Positions 1 through 8,963 are shown, counted from the first letter of the stretch. The stretch: DNA of 64,000 bases from Porphyrobacter sp. (GCA_027531395.1 JAPZRO010000004.1:310001-374000); one strand, 5' to 3'. The notes: generated by a model from the sequence alone, not told the origin. Program-made: numbers and translations.

Positions 1-1
1 G

Positions 2-190
2 CGCGAGGCCGGTTCGATCACCGCTGCACAGTTCATCCAGCGCTTCGTCAAGAACGGCACCCCCTGGGCGCACCTCGACATCGCCGGGATGGTGTGGGCC
101 TCGAAGCCCGGTCACACCTGGGACAAGGGCGCGACCGGCTACGGCGTGCGCCTGCTCGACCAGTTCGTCCGGGATGTGGTCGAAGGCTGA
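2..190 (+). CDS. pepA: Leucyl aminopeptidase (M17), C-terminal part
   Basis: Only the last 62 codons are inside the window; the gene enters from the left edge. The product is the catalytic C-terminal end of cytosolic leucyl aminopeptidase (family M17), a two-metal enzyme that removes N-terminal residues from peptides. Recognisable family signatures are WAHLDIAGM followed by [10 protein letters not shown], the usual last conserved block before the terminus. The stop TGA is at 188-190. In proteobacteria pepA commonly precedes holC, as here, with one short gene in between. Identification is by recognition of the conserved end only. Confidence 0.88.
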   Translation, partial: REAGSITAAQFIQRFVKNGTPWAHLDIAGMVWASKPGHTWDKGATGYGVRLLDQFVRDVVEG

Positions 191-196
191 TGCAGC

Positions 197-238
197 GCAT
201 TCTGGGCCTCAAGTAGCGCAGCGGTAGGCCCAGAATGC
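197..238 (+). promoter_or_regulatory. 13-bp perfect hairpin over the DUF2256 start codon
   Basis: GCATTCTGGGCCT (197-209) and AGGCCCAGAATGC (226-238) are perfect reverse complements separated by 16 bases. The ATG of the next gene (235-237) lies in the 3' arm, so in RNA the start codon would be paired. No T-tract follows, so this does not look like an intrinsic terminator. It could block translation initiation, act as a transcript-end structure for pepA, or be a protein-binding dyad. Confidence 0.6.
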
Positions 239-384
239 CGAAAATGCGGAAGAAGTCGGATCTGCCGACCAAGACCTGCCTGTCCTGTGGGCTGCCCTTC
301 ACATGGCGCAAGAAGTGGGAGCGCGACTGGGACAATGTGAAGTATTGTTCCGATCGCTGCCGGAGGTCTAAACCCGCGCCATGA
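235..384 (+). CDS. DUF2256 zinc-ribbon-like mini-protein
   Basis: A 49-residue basic protein with the DUF2256 pattern: SDLPTKTC, Cxx[11 protein letters not shown], then YCSDRC. The CxxC plus CSDRC cysteines look like a small treble-clef or zinc-ribbon site. Its function is not established. The TGA overlaps the ATG of holC (ATGA), suggesting translational coupling. Start is 235 or the second ATG at 244; no clear Shine-Dalgarno is seen and the first ATG is inside a hairpin. From memory, DUF2256 genes are often next to FeS-type photolyase/cryptochrome genes; here such a gene is in the same window near 26 kb but not adjacent. Confidence 0.8.
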   Translation: MPKMRKKSDLPTKTCLSCGLPFTWRKKWERDWDNVKYCSDRCRRSKPAP

Positions 385-815
385 AATTGGATTTCTGGCA
401 GGTCTCGCGCGATCCGGTCGAAAAGGTCGTGGTCCTGATCGCTCGGCGGGTGCTGGGCGAGGGCGAGCGGGTGCTGGTCGTCGCCGCCGATCCCGCACAG
501 CGCGCCGCGATTGCCCGCGAATTGTGGCAGGCGGGCCCCGAGGCCTTCCTTGCCAATGGCGAGGCCGATGCCCCCGGGGCGGAGCGTCAGCCGATCGTCC
601 TCTCCGCCGATTGCGCTGCGCCCAACGGGGCAAGCCATGTGATCCTTGCCGACGGAATCTTCCGCGAGACCGAAGGGTTTGCCCGCGCATTCCTGTTGTT
701 CCAGCCGGATGCGGCTCCGGCCGCGCGGGCCGCATGGCGCGCGCAGGATGGCCGCGCCGATATCGAGCGCGCCTATTTCGAACAGCAGGACGGGCGCTGG
801 GTGAAGAAGGCCTGA
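381..815 (+). CDS. holC: DNA polymerase III subunit chi
   Basis: 144 residues, the usual size of chi. Chi belongs to the clamp-loader accessory pair chi-psi and links the polymerase III holoenzyme to single-strand-binding protein on the lagging strand. The N-terminus ([15 protein letters not shown]) and the VVAADPAQ region followed by the [10 protein letters not shown] strand match the family. It overlaps the preceding mini-gene by four bases. Its position just after pepA is the common proteobacterial arrangement and supports the call. Confidence 0.88.
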   Translation: MKLDFWQVSRDPVEKVVVLIARRVLGEGERVLVVAADPAQRAAIARELWQAGPEAFLANGEADAPGAERQPIVLSADCAAPNGASHVILADGIFRETEGFARAFLLFQPDAAPAARAAWRAQDGRADIERAYFEQQDGRWVKKA

Positions 816-879
816 GGGCTTGCCGCGCGCGCCGCGATGGGGGATGCTGGCCCGCATCACGGATCGAGGGGAGACGGAC

Positions 880-1389
880 ATGCGCAAGATGGCACTGGTG
901 ATTGCAGGCAGCGCGGCGTTGTCGCTGGCGGGTTGCGGCTCGGAAACCTCGGGCGAATTCACCACCGAGGATGGCGAGAACGCCGAATACACCGTCGACG
1001 AGGACAGCGGCGAGACATCGATGACGATCGAGGGCAAGGACGGCACGGCCACCATGCGCTCGGGCGCTGATGTGCCGGTGACGCTGCCTGCCGGGTTCAG
1101 CCTCTATCCTGGCTCCAAGGTGGTCACCAACACTGTGGTCAACCAGCCCGACGGGCAGGGGACGATGGTGATGTTCGAGACCGATGCGGCGGCCGACAAG
1201 GTGATCGCCCATTTCCGCGAGCAGGCCAAGGCGGCCGGGTTCGACATCCAGCTCGAAATGAACACCAACGGCACGCAGATGATCGGCGGCGAGAGCAAGG
1301 ACGGCTCGACCCTGTCGGTCACCACCAGCCCCGGCGGCGAGAGCGGCACCACCGGCCAGCTGATCATCGGCAGCAACAAGGGCGGCTGA
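880..1389 (+). CDS. Putative lipoprotein of unknown function
   Basis: 169 residues. The start at 880 was chosen over an upstream in-frame start at 820 because GAGGGGAG lies just before it and because it gives a clean lipoprotein signal: basic MRK, a hydrophobic stretch, then LAGC with Cys19 as the lipidation site. The mature part begins with an acidic, Glu/Asp/Thr-rich linker, followed by a compact domain ([33 protein letters not shown]) and a Ser/Gly-rich end. The middle resembles small sphingomonad periplasmic proteins with a PAGF-YPG motif, but I cannot assign a function. It is probably monocistronic. Confidence 0.8.
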   Translation: MRKMALVIAGSAALSLAGCGSETSGEFTTEDGENAEYTVDEDSGETSMTIEGKDGTATMRSGADVPVTLPAGFSLYPGSKVVTNTVVNQPDGQGTMVMFETDAAADKVIAHFREQAKAAGFDIQLEMNTNGTQMIGGESKDGSTLSVTTSPGGESGTTGQLIIGSNKGG

Positions 1390-1525
1390 GCGCGTCCTCA
1401 GGCTGGCTCCGCACCGCGTCTGCGTGCGCGTCTCTTGGCGCGTGCGCGGGCTTGCCATTTTGCAGCGCAGCATCTACGGGGCGCGGCCAATATCCCCCAT
1501 AAAAGACGTTCACAGGAGCATTATC

Positions 1526-1948
1526 ATGGCGGTCACCCGCACCTTTTCGATCATCAAGCCCGACGCCACCCGTCGCAACCTGACCGGCGCGGTCACCAAG
1601 ATGCTGGAAGAAGCCGGCCTGCGCGTCGTCGCCTCCAAGCGCATCCACATGACCCGCGAGCAGGCCGAAGGCTTCTACGCGGTGCACAAGGAGCGCCCCT
1701 TCTTCGGTGAACTCGTCGAATTCATGATGAGCGAGCCGGTGGTGGTGCAGGTGCTCGAAGGCGAAGACGCCGTCGCTCGCAACCGCGAAGTGATGGGCGC
1801 GACCAACCCCGCCGACGCTGCCCCCGGCACCATCCGCAAGGAGCTCGCCCTGTCGATCGGCGAGAACACCGTCCACGGTTCGGACAGTGAAGAGAACGCC
1901 GCGATCGAAATCGCCTTCTTCTTCAAGCCGGAAGAAATCGTCGGCTGA
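1526..1948 (+). CDS. ndk: Nucleoside diphosphate kinase
   Basis: 140 residues, full length. It transfers the gamma phosphate from ATP to nucleoside diphosphates through a phospho-histidine. The N-terminal TFSIIKPDA and the active-site NTVHGSDS with His117 at the canonical position are present, as are the Lys (KPD) and Arg residues of the nucleotide site. The start at 1526 rather than the longer frame from 1424 is fixed by AGGAG at 1514-1518, seven bases upstream, and by family length. A strong terminator follows. Confidence 0.97.
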   Translation: MAVTRTFSIIKPDATRRNLTGAVTKMLEEAGLRVVASKRIHMTREQAEGFYAVHKERPFFGELVEFMMSEPVVVQVLEGEDAVARNREVMGATNPADAAPGTIRKELALSIGENTVHGSDSEENAAIEIAFFFKPEEIVG

Positions 1949-1970
1949 TTTTTCAGCTTTGACGCGATGC

Positions 1971-2000
1971 AAAGGGCCGTCCCGAAAGGGGCGGCCCTTT
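1971..2000 (+). terminator. Intrinsic terminator after ndk
   Basis: AAAGGGCCG-T-CCC, GAAA tetraloop, GGG-G-CGGCCCTTT, followed by TTGCTTT. The stem is continuous except for one T-G pair. The A-rich left arm mirrors the T-rich right arm, so it could also stop the converging sulfotransferase transcript from the other side. Confidence 0.85.
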
Positions 2001-2007
2001 TGCTTTG

Positions 2008-3210
2008 TCAGGCCTTCGCAAAGCGGGCGAGTTGTTCACGGTGAGCATGGTGGTGCCCGCCTTCGCTCGCAGCCATGGTGCGGCGCATCGCTGCCAAGGC
2101 CTGCGGAGTGAGCGTCAGCCCGAGATCGGCATAGACGCGGCCTATTGCGCCCTCCCAGTCGGCGTTCAGCTCATCGAACGAAGCCCGCGCCACAGGCCCC
2201 TGCCAGCCTTCCAGCGCTGCGGCGATCCGCGCATCGCGTAGAGCGATCTTGTGCCGCCAGCGCGCCTCGATGGTAGCAAGGTCGCAAGCGTCGGACTGCA
2301 CCGCCATCTGGTTCGCCGCAAGGCTCACCGCGCTCCGCAGCACGGCCTCATGCTCGCGCTCCGCCAGCACCAGCCGGGCATCGGGGAACAGCGCAAGGAT
2401 CGTGTCGAGATCCTCGGCAAATGCTGGAACCTTCATCACCCGCGGTTTGTCGGCTAGGTCGCGCGTGGTGGCGTCAGTCTGGAGGATGCGCTTCAGCTCT
2501 CGATAGATCGGCGCAGGATCACGCGCCTCGCTCCATGCCGAATAGGACGGGATGTGCCACTGGCTCTCGTAAATCGAATGGTGAAGCGCGGCGGAAATCC
2601 ACGCCAGCTCCTCCTCGACCGCCGTCGGGGCCATCGGGTGGATCGACTGCATCCACGGATTGAGCAGGCCAAGCATCGCCAGTTCGAAGGCGCTCGCCAG
2701 CCGGTTGAGGCCGAGGCGGGACGGCACCGGATGATAGGCGTCGCAATAGCGCGTGTGCGAGAAGGCCGGATCGGCGGCGAGCAGCTTGTGGATGCGCGTG
2801 GTGCCGCTACGCATATGGCCGATGACGATGATTGGCGGGGCGAGGTAGGTGTCTAGCAGCGCGGACTGCGCGTCCCACAGCGCGCCGAGCGCCAGACGGT
2901 TCTTCACCAGCCGCGACAATTGCCCCCAGGCCATGGTGCGGCCGAGCGGATTGAGATCGGCTTCGGCTTCCACCGCCGCGATGATCCGCGTGAAGCGCTC
3001 GCGGAAATCGGCCACGTCCTCGGGGCTGCGTCCACCATGTTCGGCGGCTTCGGCCTGCGCGCCGAAGGGCTTGGCCGCGAAGGTCCAGAGCGCTTGTGGA
3101 TCGAGATCGGGCGGGGGTAGCCAACCCTTGTCCCACGCGCGCCCGAGAAAATCGCTCGTCCGCTGCGCCAGAGCTCCCCGCGCAAGCGGATGGGTGCGCA
3201 CAGGAGCCAT
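2008..3210 (-). CDS. Sulfotransferase-family protein
   Basis: 400 residues. It carries the PAPS-binding loop IVIGHMRSGTT (residues 128-138, the 5'-phosphosulfate loop) typical of the sulfotransferase superfamily, a region RVMKVPAF, then AREHEAV and SAVSLAANQMA that fit the 3'-phosphate site. Such proteins move a sulfuryl group from PAPS to an acceptor; the acceptor here cannot be read from sequence. The ATG at 3210 overlaps the stop of the upstream purN fusion by one base, so it is probably the last gene of the purM-purN transcript. The His-rich end (GGHHHAHREQ) is notable. Confidence 0.85.
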   Translation of the reverse strand: MAPVRTHPLARGALAQRTSDFLGRAWDKGWLPPPDLDPQALWTFAAKPFGAQAEAAEHGGRSPEDVADFRERFTRIIAAVEAEADLNPLGRTMAWGQLSRLVKNRLALGALWDAQSALLDTYLAPPIIVIGHMRSGTTRIHKLLAADPAFSHTRYCDAYHPVPSRLGLNRLASAFELAMLGLLNPWMQSIHPMAPTAVEEELAWISAALHHSIYESQWHIPSYSAWSEARDPAPIYRELKRILQTDATTRDLADKPRVMKVPAFAEDLDTILALFPDARLVLAEREHEAVLRSAVSLAANQMAVQSDACDLATIEARWRHKIALRDARIAAALEGWQGPVARASFDELNADWEGAIGRVYADLGLTLTPQALAAMRRTMAASEGGHHHAHREQLARFAKA

Positions 3211-4175
3211 CAGAACTCGTCCGCGATATCCATGAAGCGTGTGAGGCGCTTGGGCGCGACAGAGCGCCAGCTGCGCTGGAGCCACTGACCGACCTCGTCC
3301 CAGTCGACCCCCGGCCGGTTGAGGATGATCCCCACCCAGCCGCTCGCGCCGTAATAGGCGGGCTTGAAATAGACCTCTGGCTGGCTCTCGACCAGATTGA
3401 GCAGCTCGTCCATCCCGCCGGTCCGTGCCAGCAGCGCTATATGCTGCGTGCCGTGGTGCTGATCGGCGAAATAGGCGAAATACTTGCCGGTCTTCTCTCC
3501 GCCGACGCGAAAGCCCGGGCTGCCGTGGCTCTCGCGCTCGTCGGTTTCGGGGAGCGCGAGGGCGAGGGCGCGCACCCGCGCCAGCAATGCCGCCGGATCC
3601 CGCCAGCGTGACACGTAATCGGCCACGGCGCGGGGGTAGAGCTGGTGCTCAGCGAGCTTCACCCGTTCGGCGAGGCTCTCCGGCGTGTCGCCCGGGATGA
3701 TCGGCACCGCGATCTGCGCCAGCACTTCGCCTGCGTCGAGTTCCGGCGTCACCAGATGGACGCTCGTGCCCCCATGGCTATCCCCCGCCGCGATCGCTCG
3801 GGCGTGGGTGTCGAGGCCCTTGTAGAGCGGCAACAGCGAGGGGTGGATATTGAGCATCTGCCCGGCCCAGCGCTCCACGAAGCCGTCCGAGAGAATGCGC
3901 ATATAGCCCGCCAGAACGATGTATTCGGCGCCGGCCTCCAGCACCGCGGCCTCCATCGCGGCGTCATGCGCCTCGCGGGTCATCCCCTTGTGCGGCAGGG
4001 CGAAGGTCGCGATGCCTTCCGCCTGCGCCAGCGCGAGGCCGGCGGCGGCAGGATCATTGCTGGCGACCAGCACCACCTCGTAAGGGCAGTCCGCGATCCG
4101 GCTGGCATAGACCAGCGCGGCCATGTTTGTCCCCGCGCCGGAGATGAGGACGGCGATGCGGGCCTTTTCAGCCAA
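3210..4175 (-). CDS. purN: Phosphoribosylglycinamide formyltransferase fused to a YjbR/MmcQ-like domain
   Basis: 321 residues from a TTG start at 4175 that overlaps the purM stop; no ATG fits the N-terminus ([11 protein letters not shown]). Residues 1-190 are PurN, which formylates GAR in purine synthesis: GAGTN at 13-17, the catalytic block NIHPSLLP with Asn109 and His111, GTSVHLV, and Asp147 in ELDAGEV. Residues about 192-315 are a second domain resembling YjbR/MmcQ (DUF419, CyaY-like fold): [39 protein letters not shown]. Typical PurN ends near residue 190-215, so this is a fusion. No frame break is visible at the junction. Confidence 0.9.
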   Translation of the reverse strand: MAEKARIAVLISGAGTNMAALVYASRIADCPYEVVLVASNDPAAAGLALAQAEGIATFALPHKGMTREAHDAAMEAAVLEAGAEYIVLAGYMRILSDGFVERWAGQMLNIHPSLLPLYKGLDTHARAIAAGDSHGGTSVHLVTPELDAGEVLAQIAVPIIPGDTPESLAERVKLAEHQLYPRAVADYVSRWRDPAALLARVRALALALPETDERESHGSPGFRVGGEKTGKYFAYFADQHHGTQHIALLARTGGMDELLNLVESQPEVYFKPAYYGASGWVGIILNRPGVDWDEVGQWLQRSWRSVAPKRLTRFMDIADEF

Positions 4176-5286
4176 GATGCGTCGCGCTCCAGTCGCCCTT
4201 GGCCGACCAGGTCTCGATGCTGCCGCGCACGGTGCAGCCCTTCTCGCCCGCCTCGATCCGGCCGACCGGGAAGACGGTCTCGCCCGCCGCTTCAAGCTTC
4301 GCGGTGACTTCGGCCACGTTCGCCTCGTTCACGGCAAGCACCATGCCGACGCCGCAGTTGAAGGTGCGGGCCATCTCCTCGGGCTCGATGTTCCCCTGCG
4401 CCTGAAGGAAGGCCATCAGGCGCGGCTGTAGCCACAGGTCGGCATCGACATGGGCGTGGGCACCCACGGGCAGGATGCGCGGGATGTTCTCCAGGAGGCC
4501 CCCGCCGGTGATGTGGGCGAGGGCGTTGATCAGCCCAGCGCGGATCAGCGGCAGCAGGCTGGCGACATAGATGCGGGTCGGCGCGATTAGCGCGTCGATC
4601 AGCAGCTGGTCCTGATCGAACAGGGCGGGGCGGTTCAGTTTCCAGCACTTGTCCGCCGCCAGCCTGCGCACCAGCGAATAGCCGTTGGAATGGACGCCGG
4701 AGGACGCCAGGCCCAGCAGCACATGGCCGGGCGCGACCTTGTCGCCAGTGAGCTGCTCGCCGCGCTCGACCGCACCGACGCAGAAGCCCGCGAGGTCATA
4801 GTCGCCGGGCGCATACATCCCCGGCATCTCCGCCGTCTCGCCGCCGATCAGCGCGCAGCCGGCGATCTTGCAGCCCTCGGCGATCCCCGCGATCACGCGC
4901 TCGGCGACGCCGTTCTCGAGCTTGCCGGTAGCGAAATAATCGAGGAAGAACAGTGGCTCTGCGCCCTGCACGATCAGATCGTTGACGCACATGGCGACCA
5001 GATCGATGCCGACCGTGTCATGCCGGTCATGCTCGATCGCAAGCTTGAGCTTGGTGCCCACGCCATCATTGGCGGCGACCAGCAGCGGATCATTGTAGCC
5101 GGCCGCCTTGGGATCGAAGAACCCACCGAAGCCGCCCAACTCGCTGGTCGCGCCCGGGCGCGCAGTGGCTTTCGCCAGCGGGGCGATGGCTTTCACCAGC
5201 GCGTTGCCCGCTGCGATCGACACGCCCGCGTCGGCATAGGTGTAGCCCGAGCCTTGCGGCTTGCTCTCGTTTGTCCCCGAAGTCAT
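4168..5286 (-). CDS. purM: Phosphoribosylformylglycinamidine cyclo-ligase (AIR synthetase)
   Basis: 372 residues from the ATG at 5286 (another ATG lies at 5298; longer upstream frame is not conserved-looking). PurM closes FGAM to AIR with ATP in purine synthesis. Visible signatures are SYTYADAGV-like [40 protein letters not shown] and the glycine-rich [13 protein letters not shown]. It is transcribed together with purN, whose TTG start overlaps its stop. It is divergent from the DUF2066-like gene at 5355. Confidence 0.96.
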   Translation of the reverse strand: MTSGTNESKPQGSGYTYADAGVSIAAGNALVKAIAPLAKATARPGATSELGGFGGFFDPKAAGYNDPLLVAANDGVGTKLKLAIEHDRHDTVGIDLVAMCVNDLIVQGAEPLFFLDYFATGKLENGVAERVIAGIAEGCKIAGCALIGGETAEMPGMYAPGDYDLAGFCVGAVERGEQLTGDKVAPGHVLLGLASSGVHSNGYSLVRRLAADKCWKLNRPALFDQDQLLIDALIAPTRIYVASLLPLIRAGLINALAHITGGGLLENIPRILPVGAHAHVDADLWLQPRLMAFLQAQGNIEPEEMARTFNCGVGMVLAVNEANVAEVTAKLEAAGETVFPVGRIEAGEKGCTVRGSIETWSAKGDWSATHLG

Positions 5287-5354
5287 GCGCAGTCCCATAG
5301 CCTTTCGCGCTTGGAATTCCACCCGCCTTTGGGCAAAGGGAGCGGGCTTTCCCC

Positions 5355-6644
5355 ATGCGCGCGACGCTTTCCCTTTCCGGCCCGGCTGCGGCCCCTTCGC
5401 AAGCGCTGAAGCGCTGGCTTGGCGGTGCGACGCTTGCGCTCGCGCTGCTCGGAGGCGGCTATGCGCTGATGGCGCAGGTTGCAGGCGAGCGCGGGATCGC
5501 ACCCACCGCCGCGAGCGCCGATATCGAGGTCAAGGGCATCAGCGTGGATGTCACCGCCGACAGCGCCGAGGAAGCCCGCGCCAAGGGCTGGCGCGAGGCG
5601 CAGCGCAAGGCCTGGGCGAAGATCAATGGCCCGCAGCTGTCCGACGGCCAGCTCGACGGCCTCGTCTCGGCGATCGTGATCGAGCGCGAGCGGCTCGGCC
5701 CCAAGCGCTATATCGCCACGCTCGGCGTGGTGTTCGATCGCCAGCGGGCGAGCGGTTATCTCGGCGGAGCGCAGCAGGCCGCGCGTTCGGCGCCGCTGCT
5801 GTTGATCCCGGTCGAGGTGAGCGGCGGGGCCTACACTACCTTCGAACAGCGCAACGCCTGGCAGCGCGCCTGGGCCGAGTTCAATCCGGGCAGCAGCCGC
5901 ATCAACTATGTCCGCCCGAGCGGGGCGGGGGGCGATTCGCTGCTGATCAATTTCGGCCAGACCGCAAGGCACAGCCGCGTCTGGTGGCGCAGCACGCTCG
6001 ACCAGTATGGCGCCTCGGACGCGCTGATGGCCTTCGCGCGGCTCGATCACCAGTTCCCCGGCGGGCCGGTAAGCGGCACCTTCACTGCGCGCTATGGCCC
6101 GGACAGCCGTCCGCTTGAAAGCTTCACTCTCAAGGCGGCCGGACCGGACGAGCTGCCCGCGATGCTCGCCAAAGCGGTCGAGCGGATGGATGCCATCTTC
6201 ACCGCCGCGCTCGCCAGCGGCAAGCTCAAGCCCGATCCGACCCTGCGGCTGGGCGGCACCGGCGAGATCGATCCCGCGATTGCCCGCCTGATCGAGATCG
6301 GCCGTGCGGCGCGGGCGCGCTCGGCAGCGGACGCGGCGGCAGCGGCCGGGGTGGCTCCGGTGATCGCGGCCCAGCCCGTCACCGGGATCGAGCCGGGCGA
6401 GGTGGCGGTGCGCAGCATCGTCGTCCAGTTCGCCACGCCCGACGCCGGGGCCTTCGACGGCGCGCTCGGCGCCGTGCGCGGGACAGCCGGCGTGCGCGGC
6501 GTGGGCGTGACCAGCACCGCGATCGGTGGCACCTCGGTGATGAGCGTGAGCTTTGCAGGGTCCCTCGAGGAACTCGCCGCCGCGCTCGAAGCGCGCGGAT
6601 TTGCGGTGCGGCGGGGGGCTAACGCGCTCGCCATCAGCCGTTGA
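5355..6644 (+). CDS. DUF2066-like exported or membrane-anchored protein
   Basis: 429 residues, function unknown. A hydrophobic segment at residues 22-42 could be a signal peptide or anchor. The early domain ([24 protein letters not shown]) looks like the DUF2066 module, which begins with such residue-renaming repeats, followed by a beta-rich middle ([23 protein letters not shown]). The last about 70 residues ([25 protein letters not shown]) resemble a ferredoxin-like fold. From memory, purN-purM facing DUF2066 and hda is also seen in Pseudomonas, so the order here is an old linkage. Confidence 0.7.
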   Translation: MRATLSLSGPAAAPSQALKRWLGGATLALALLGGGYALMAQVAGERGIAPTAASADIEVKGISVDVTADSAEEARAKGWREAQRKAWAKINGPQLSDGQLDGLVSAIVIERERLGPKRYIATLGVVFDRQRASGYLGGAQQAARSAPLLLIPVEVSGGAYTTFEQRNAWQRAWAEFNPGSSRINYVRPSGAGGDSLLINFGQTARHSRVWWRSTLDQYGASDALMAFARLDHQFPGGPVSGTFTARYGPDSRPLESFTLKAAGPDELPAMLAKAVERMDAIFTAALASGKLKPDPTLRLGGTGEIDPAIARLIEIGRAARARSAADAAAAAGVAPVIAAQPVTGIEPGEVAVRSIVVQFATPDAGAFDGALGAVRGTAGVRGVGVTSTAIGGTSVMSVSFAGSLEELAAALEARGFAVRRGANALAISR

Positions 6645-6655
6645 GGGCCGCGCGT

Positions 6656-7315
6656 ATGAGCCGCCCGTCCCCGTCCCAGATCGCTCTGCCGCTGTCGGCG
6701 CGGACCTCCGCCGAAGCGCAGCGCATCATCGTCGGCGCGGCCAATGCCCATGTGATCGAGGCGCTCCAGGAACCGGCGCGGTGGCCGTTCCACGTCGCCG
6801 TGCTCACCGGCCCGCCGCGCTCGGGAAAGTCGCTGTTGGCGCGCTGGGCGCAGGGGCTGGCGGGGGGTGATAGCCTCGAAGTGATCGACGATGCCGAGAC
6901 CATGGACGAGACCGAGCTGTTCCACCGCTGGAACGCGGTGCAGCAGGGCGGATCGCGGGAAGGCGCGGCGCTGCTGATTGTCGCCAATGCCGACGAAGAG
7001 CATGGCGGCTGGCATATCGCCTTGCCCGATCTCGCCTCGCGTATCGGCGGTTCGCTCCAGCTGGAAATCGGCGCGCCCGATGATGCCTTTGCCGCCGATC
7101 TGATCCACGCCCATGCCGAGGCGCGCGGCCTCAGCCTGCCCGAGGGCGCGGCGGAGTATCTCGTCCCGCGCACCACCCGCAGCTTTGCGGCGATCGAGAC
7201 GCTGGTGGCGACAATCGACCGGATCTCCCTTGAACGTCAGGCACCTGCCACCATGTCAGTGTGGCGCGCCGCGCTCGAGGCTCTGCACGGGCCGGAGCAG
7301 AGCCGACTGTTCTGA
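6656..7315 (+). CDS. hda: DnaA-homologue Hda-like regulator of replication initiation
   Basis: 219 residues, AAA+ family. The start at 6656 places the motif QIALPL at residues 8-13, which matches the beta-clamp-binding motif of Hda. A P-loop GPPRSGKS follows at 52-59, then a Walker-B-like region LEVIDDAETM. Hda bound to the sliding clamp stimulates ATP hydrolysis by DnaA (RIDA) and so limits re-initiation. The protein lacks the DNA-binding domain IV of DnaA, as expected for Hda. It follows the DUF2066-like gene by 11 bases and is probably cotranscribed. Confidence 0.88.
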   Translation: MSRPSPSQIALPLSARTSAEAQRIIVGAANAHVIEALQEPARWPFHVAVLTGPPRSGKSLLARWAQGLAGGDSLEVIDDAETMDETELFHRWNAVQQGGSREGAALLIVANADEEHGGWHIALPDLASRIGGSLQLEIGAPDDAFAADLIHAHAEARGLSLPEGAAEYLVPRTTRSFAAIETLVATIDRISLERQAPATMSVWRAALEALHGPEQSRLF

Positions 7316-7360
7316 TTATCGCGAGTTGCATCGCGCGGTGTTTGGTGGGAATTTGAGGCC

Positions 7361-8092
7361 ATGTTCGAGCGCCTGATCAGCTATCTTGACTCGGTCCGTG
7401 CGCGTGACCCTGCACCGCGTTCGCGCTGGGAAATCCTGCTCTATCCGGGTGTGTGGGCGCTGGGCTTCCACCGCATCGCGCACTGGCTGTTCGAGGCGAA
7501 GCTCTATTTCCTCGCGCGTTTCGTGAACCACCTCTCGCGCCTTTTGACCGCGATCGACATCCATCCGGGTGCAAGCATCGGGAAAAACTTCTTCATCGAC
7601 CACGGCTTCACCGTGATCGGCGAGACCGCCGAGATCGGCGACAATGTGACGATCTACCAATGCGTCACGCTGGGCGGCACCAATCCGACGAATGGCAAGG
7701 GCGGCAAGCGCCACCCGACGCTGCGTGACAATGTCATCATCGGCTCGGGCGCGCAGATCATCGGCCCGATCGTGGTCGGCGAGCGCGCACGGGTGGGGGC
7801 CAATGCGGTCGTGACCGAGGATGTGCCGGCGGGCGCGACGATGATCGGGCTCAAGGCCCGTTCGACGCTGGTGCCGGCGGAGGAGTGGATCAAGGAATTC
7901 ATCCCCTACGGCACGCCCTGCGACGATCCGCCGTGTGACGAACAGGGTCGGCCACGCCGCGACTGCGTGGAAAAGCTCGAAAGCGAAGTTGTCGCCCTGC
8001 GCGAGGAACTCGCCGAGATGAAGGCGCTGTTGGCCGAGCGTGCGCCGCCGGTCACCGCCGTGCGACGGCGCAAGAGCGGGACCGAAGATTGA
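7361..8092 (+). CDS. cysE: Serine O-acetyltransferase
   Basis: 243 residues. It acetylates serine with acetyl-CoA as the first step of cysteine synthesis. The left-handed beta-helix hexapeptide repeats are clear: IDIHPGASIGKNFFIDHG, VIGETAEIGDNVTIYQ, VTLGGT, KGGKRHPTLRDNVIIGSG. This is the shorter EpsC-like type without the long N-terminal helical domain of E. coli CysE. The C-terminal tail (residues about 200-243) is a charged predicted coiled coil (EKLESEVVALREELAEMKALL) beyond the enzyme core. GAGG precedes the ATG at 7361. Confidence 0.93.
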   Translation: MFERLISYLDSVRARDPAPRSRWEILLYPGVWALGFHRIAHWLFEAKLYFLARFVNHLSRLLTAIDIHPGASIGKNFFIDHGFTVIGETAEIGDNVTIYQCVTLGGTNPTNGKGGKRHPTLRDNVIIGSGAQIIGPIVVGERARVGANAVVTEDVPAGATMIGLKARSTLVPAEEWIKEFIPYGTPCDDPPCDEQGRPRRDCVEKLESEVVALREELAEMKALLAERAPPVTAVRRRKSGTED

Positions 8093-8457
8093 AGAATACG
8101 GGACAAATCCCCGGAATTGCCGGACAGGTGGTGGCATTCCCGGGGCGCGGGGCAGATCAGGTCGGGTTCGAACGCGCCGAGCTGATGCGCATCCTCGATC
8201 TCTACGGACGGATGGTCGCCGCCGGGGAATGGCGCGACTACGCGATGGATTTCGATCGCCACGCCGCCACCTTCGCCGCCTTCCGGCGCGCCGCCGAACG
8301 CCCGCAAGCGCGGCTAGAGAAGCGCCCGGCGCTCCGGTCGAAGCAGGGAATGTGGACGCTGTTCGGCGAACACGGCCAAGTTCTGAAGCGCGGCCACGAC
8401 CTCGCAGGGGTGCTTGCCCCGATGGAGCGGCGGCTCCTGAAGGCTGTTGACGACTAG
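8089..8457 (+). CDS. DUF2794 family protein
   Basis: 122 residues starting at a TTG that overlaps the cysE stop. The core FERAELMRILDLYGRMVAAGEWRDYAMDF is the DUF2794 signature, a small alphaproteobacterial family with no known function. The second half is basic (RAAERPQARLEKRPALRSKQGMW). The TTG start is uncertain; GTG codons near 8128 are alternatives. Overlap with cysE implies cotranscription. Confidence 0.78.
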   Translation: MKNTGQIPGIAGQVVAFPGRGADQVGFERAELMRILDLYGRMVAAGEWRDYAMDFDRHAATFAAFRRAAERPQARLEKRPALRSKQGMWTLFGEHGQVLKRGHDLAGVLAPMERRLLKAVDD

Positions 8458-8472
8458 GCGGCAGGAACCGCT

Positions 8473-8865
8473 TCAGCGCCGCCGATATAGAAAGGCGGCG
8501 GTGACGATCGAGGGCATGATCAGGCCCTTGAGGTAGGAAAGCGGGTGGCGGCCGATGGTGAAGTCCGCCTCCACCATGCCGAAATGCGCCCAATAGTGGG
8601 TCGCGATCAGGCTGCCGATGCTCAGCCACATGCTCCAAAGCGCAAAGCGCTTCCCCAGAGCCACGAGGGCGAGGCTCGCGATGATCCCTACACGCAGGGC
8701 TGCCTGCACGCCGTTGTAGAGCGGATCGCCGGTCAAGCCCTGACCGCGCGCGAACTCGGCCAGCATCGTGATGTGGTAGAAGATGAACAGGCTTGCCAGC
8801 GCGATGATGATCAGGCGCTGGACCGGATGCGGCGGATTGCGGGGCGGGGCGGTAACACTGTTCAT
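8473..8865 (-). CDS. Small integral membrane protein, unknown
   Basis: 130 residues. Start at 8865 is favoured by GAGAGG eight bases upstream; an in-frame ATG lies at 8886. Four hydrophobic segments are visible: RLIIIALASLFIFYHITML (about 17-36), VGIIASLALVALG, WSMWLSIGSLIATHYW, and LIMPSIVTAAFLY near the end, so it is probably a four-helix inner-membrane protein. I do not recognise the family. The upstream region holds a good -35 and a long inverted repeat, so its expression is likely controlled on its own. Confidence 0.7.
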   Translation of the reverse strand: MNSVTAPPRNPPHPVQRLIIIALASLFIFYHITMLAEFARGQGLTGDPLYNGVQAALRVGIIASLALVALGKRFALWSMWLSIGSLIATHYWAHFGMVEADFTIGRHPLSYLKGLIMPSIVTAAFLYRRR

Positions 8866-8902
8866 TGGCCGCGCCTCTCGCTGCATCGCCTGATGACTGC
8901 GG

Positions 8903-8935
8903 AGGCTACATGAGTGTATTGCTGTGTCAATACAC
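8903..8935 (-). promoter_or_regulatory. Promoter with operator-like 22-bp inverted repeat
   Basis: On the minus strand TTGACA (8930-8925), a 16-base spacer and TAGCCT (8908-8903) form a candidate sigma-70-type promoter for the gene starting at 8865. The inverted repeat GTGTATTG-N6-CAATACAC (8914-8935, perfect 8-bp arms) covers the -35 and most of the spacer, a typical repressor position. Its size resembles TetR-type operators, but the regulator is not identifiable here. Confidence 0.55.
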
Positions 8936-8963
8936 CAAATGGCTTGGCCGGTGCACTGTCAGC

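Noticed and set aside
190-216. Eight-codon frame starting at the pepA stop
   Set aside because: Too short; it overlaps the hairpin and has no ribosome site of its own.
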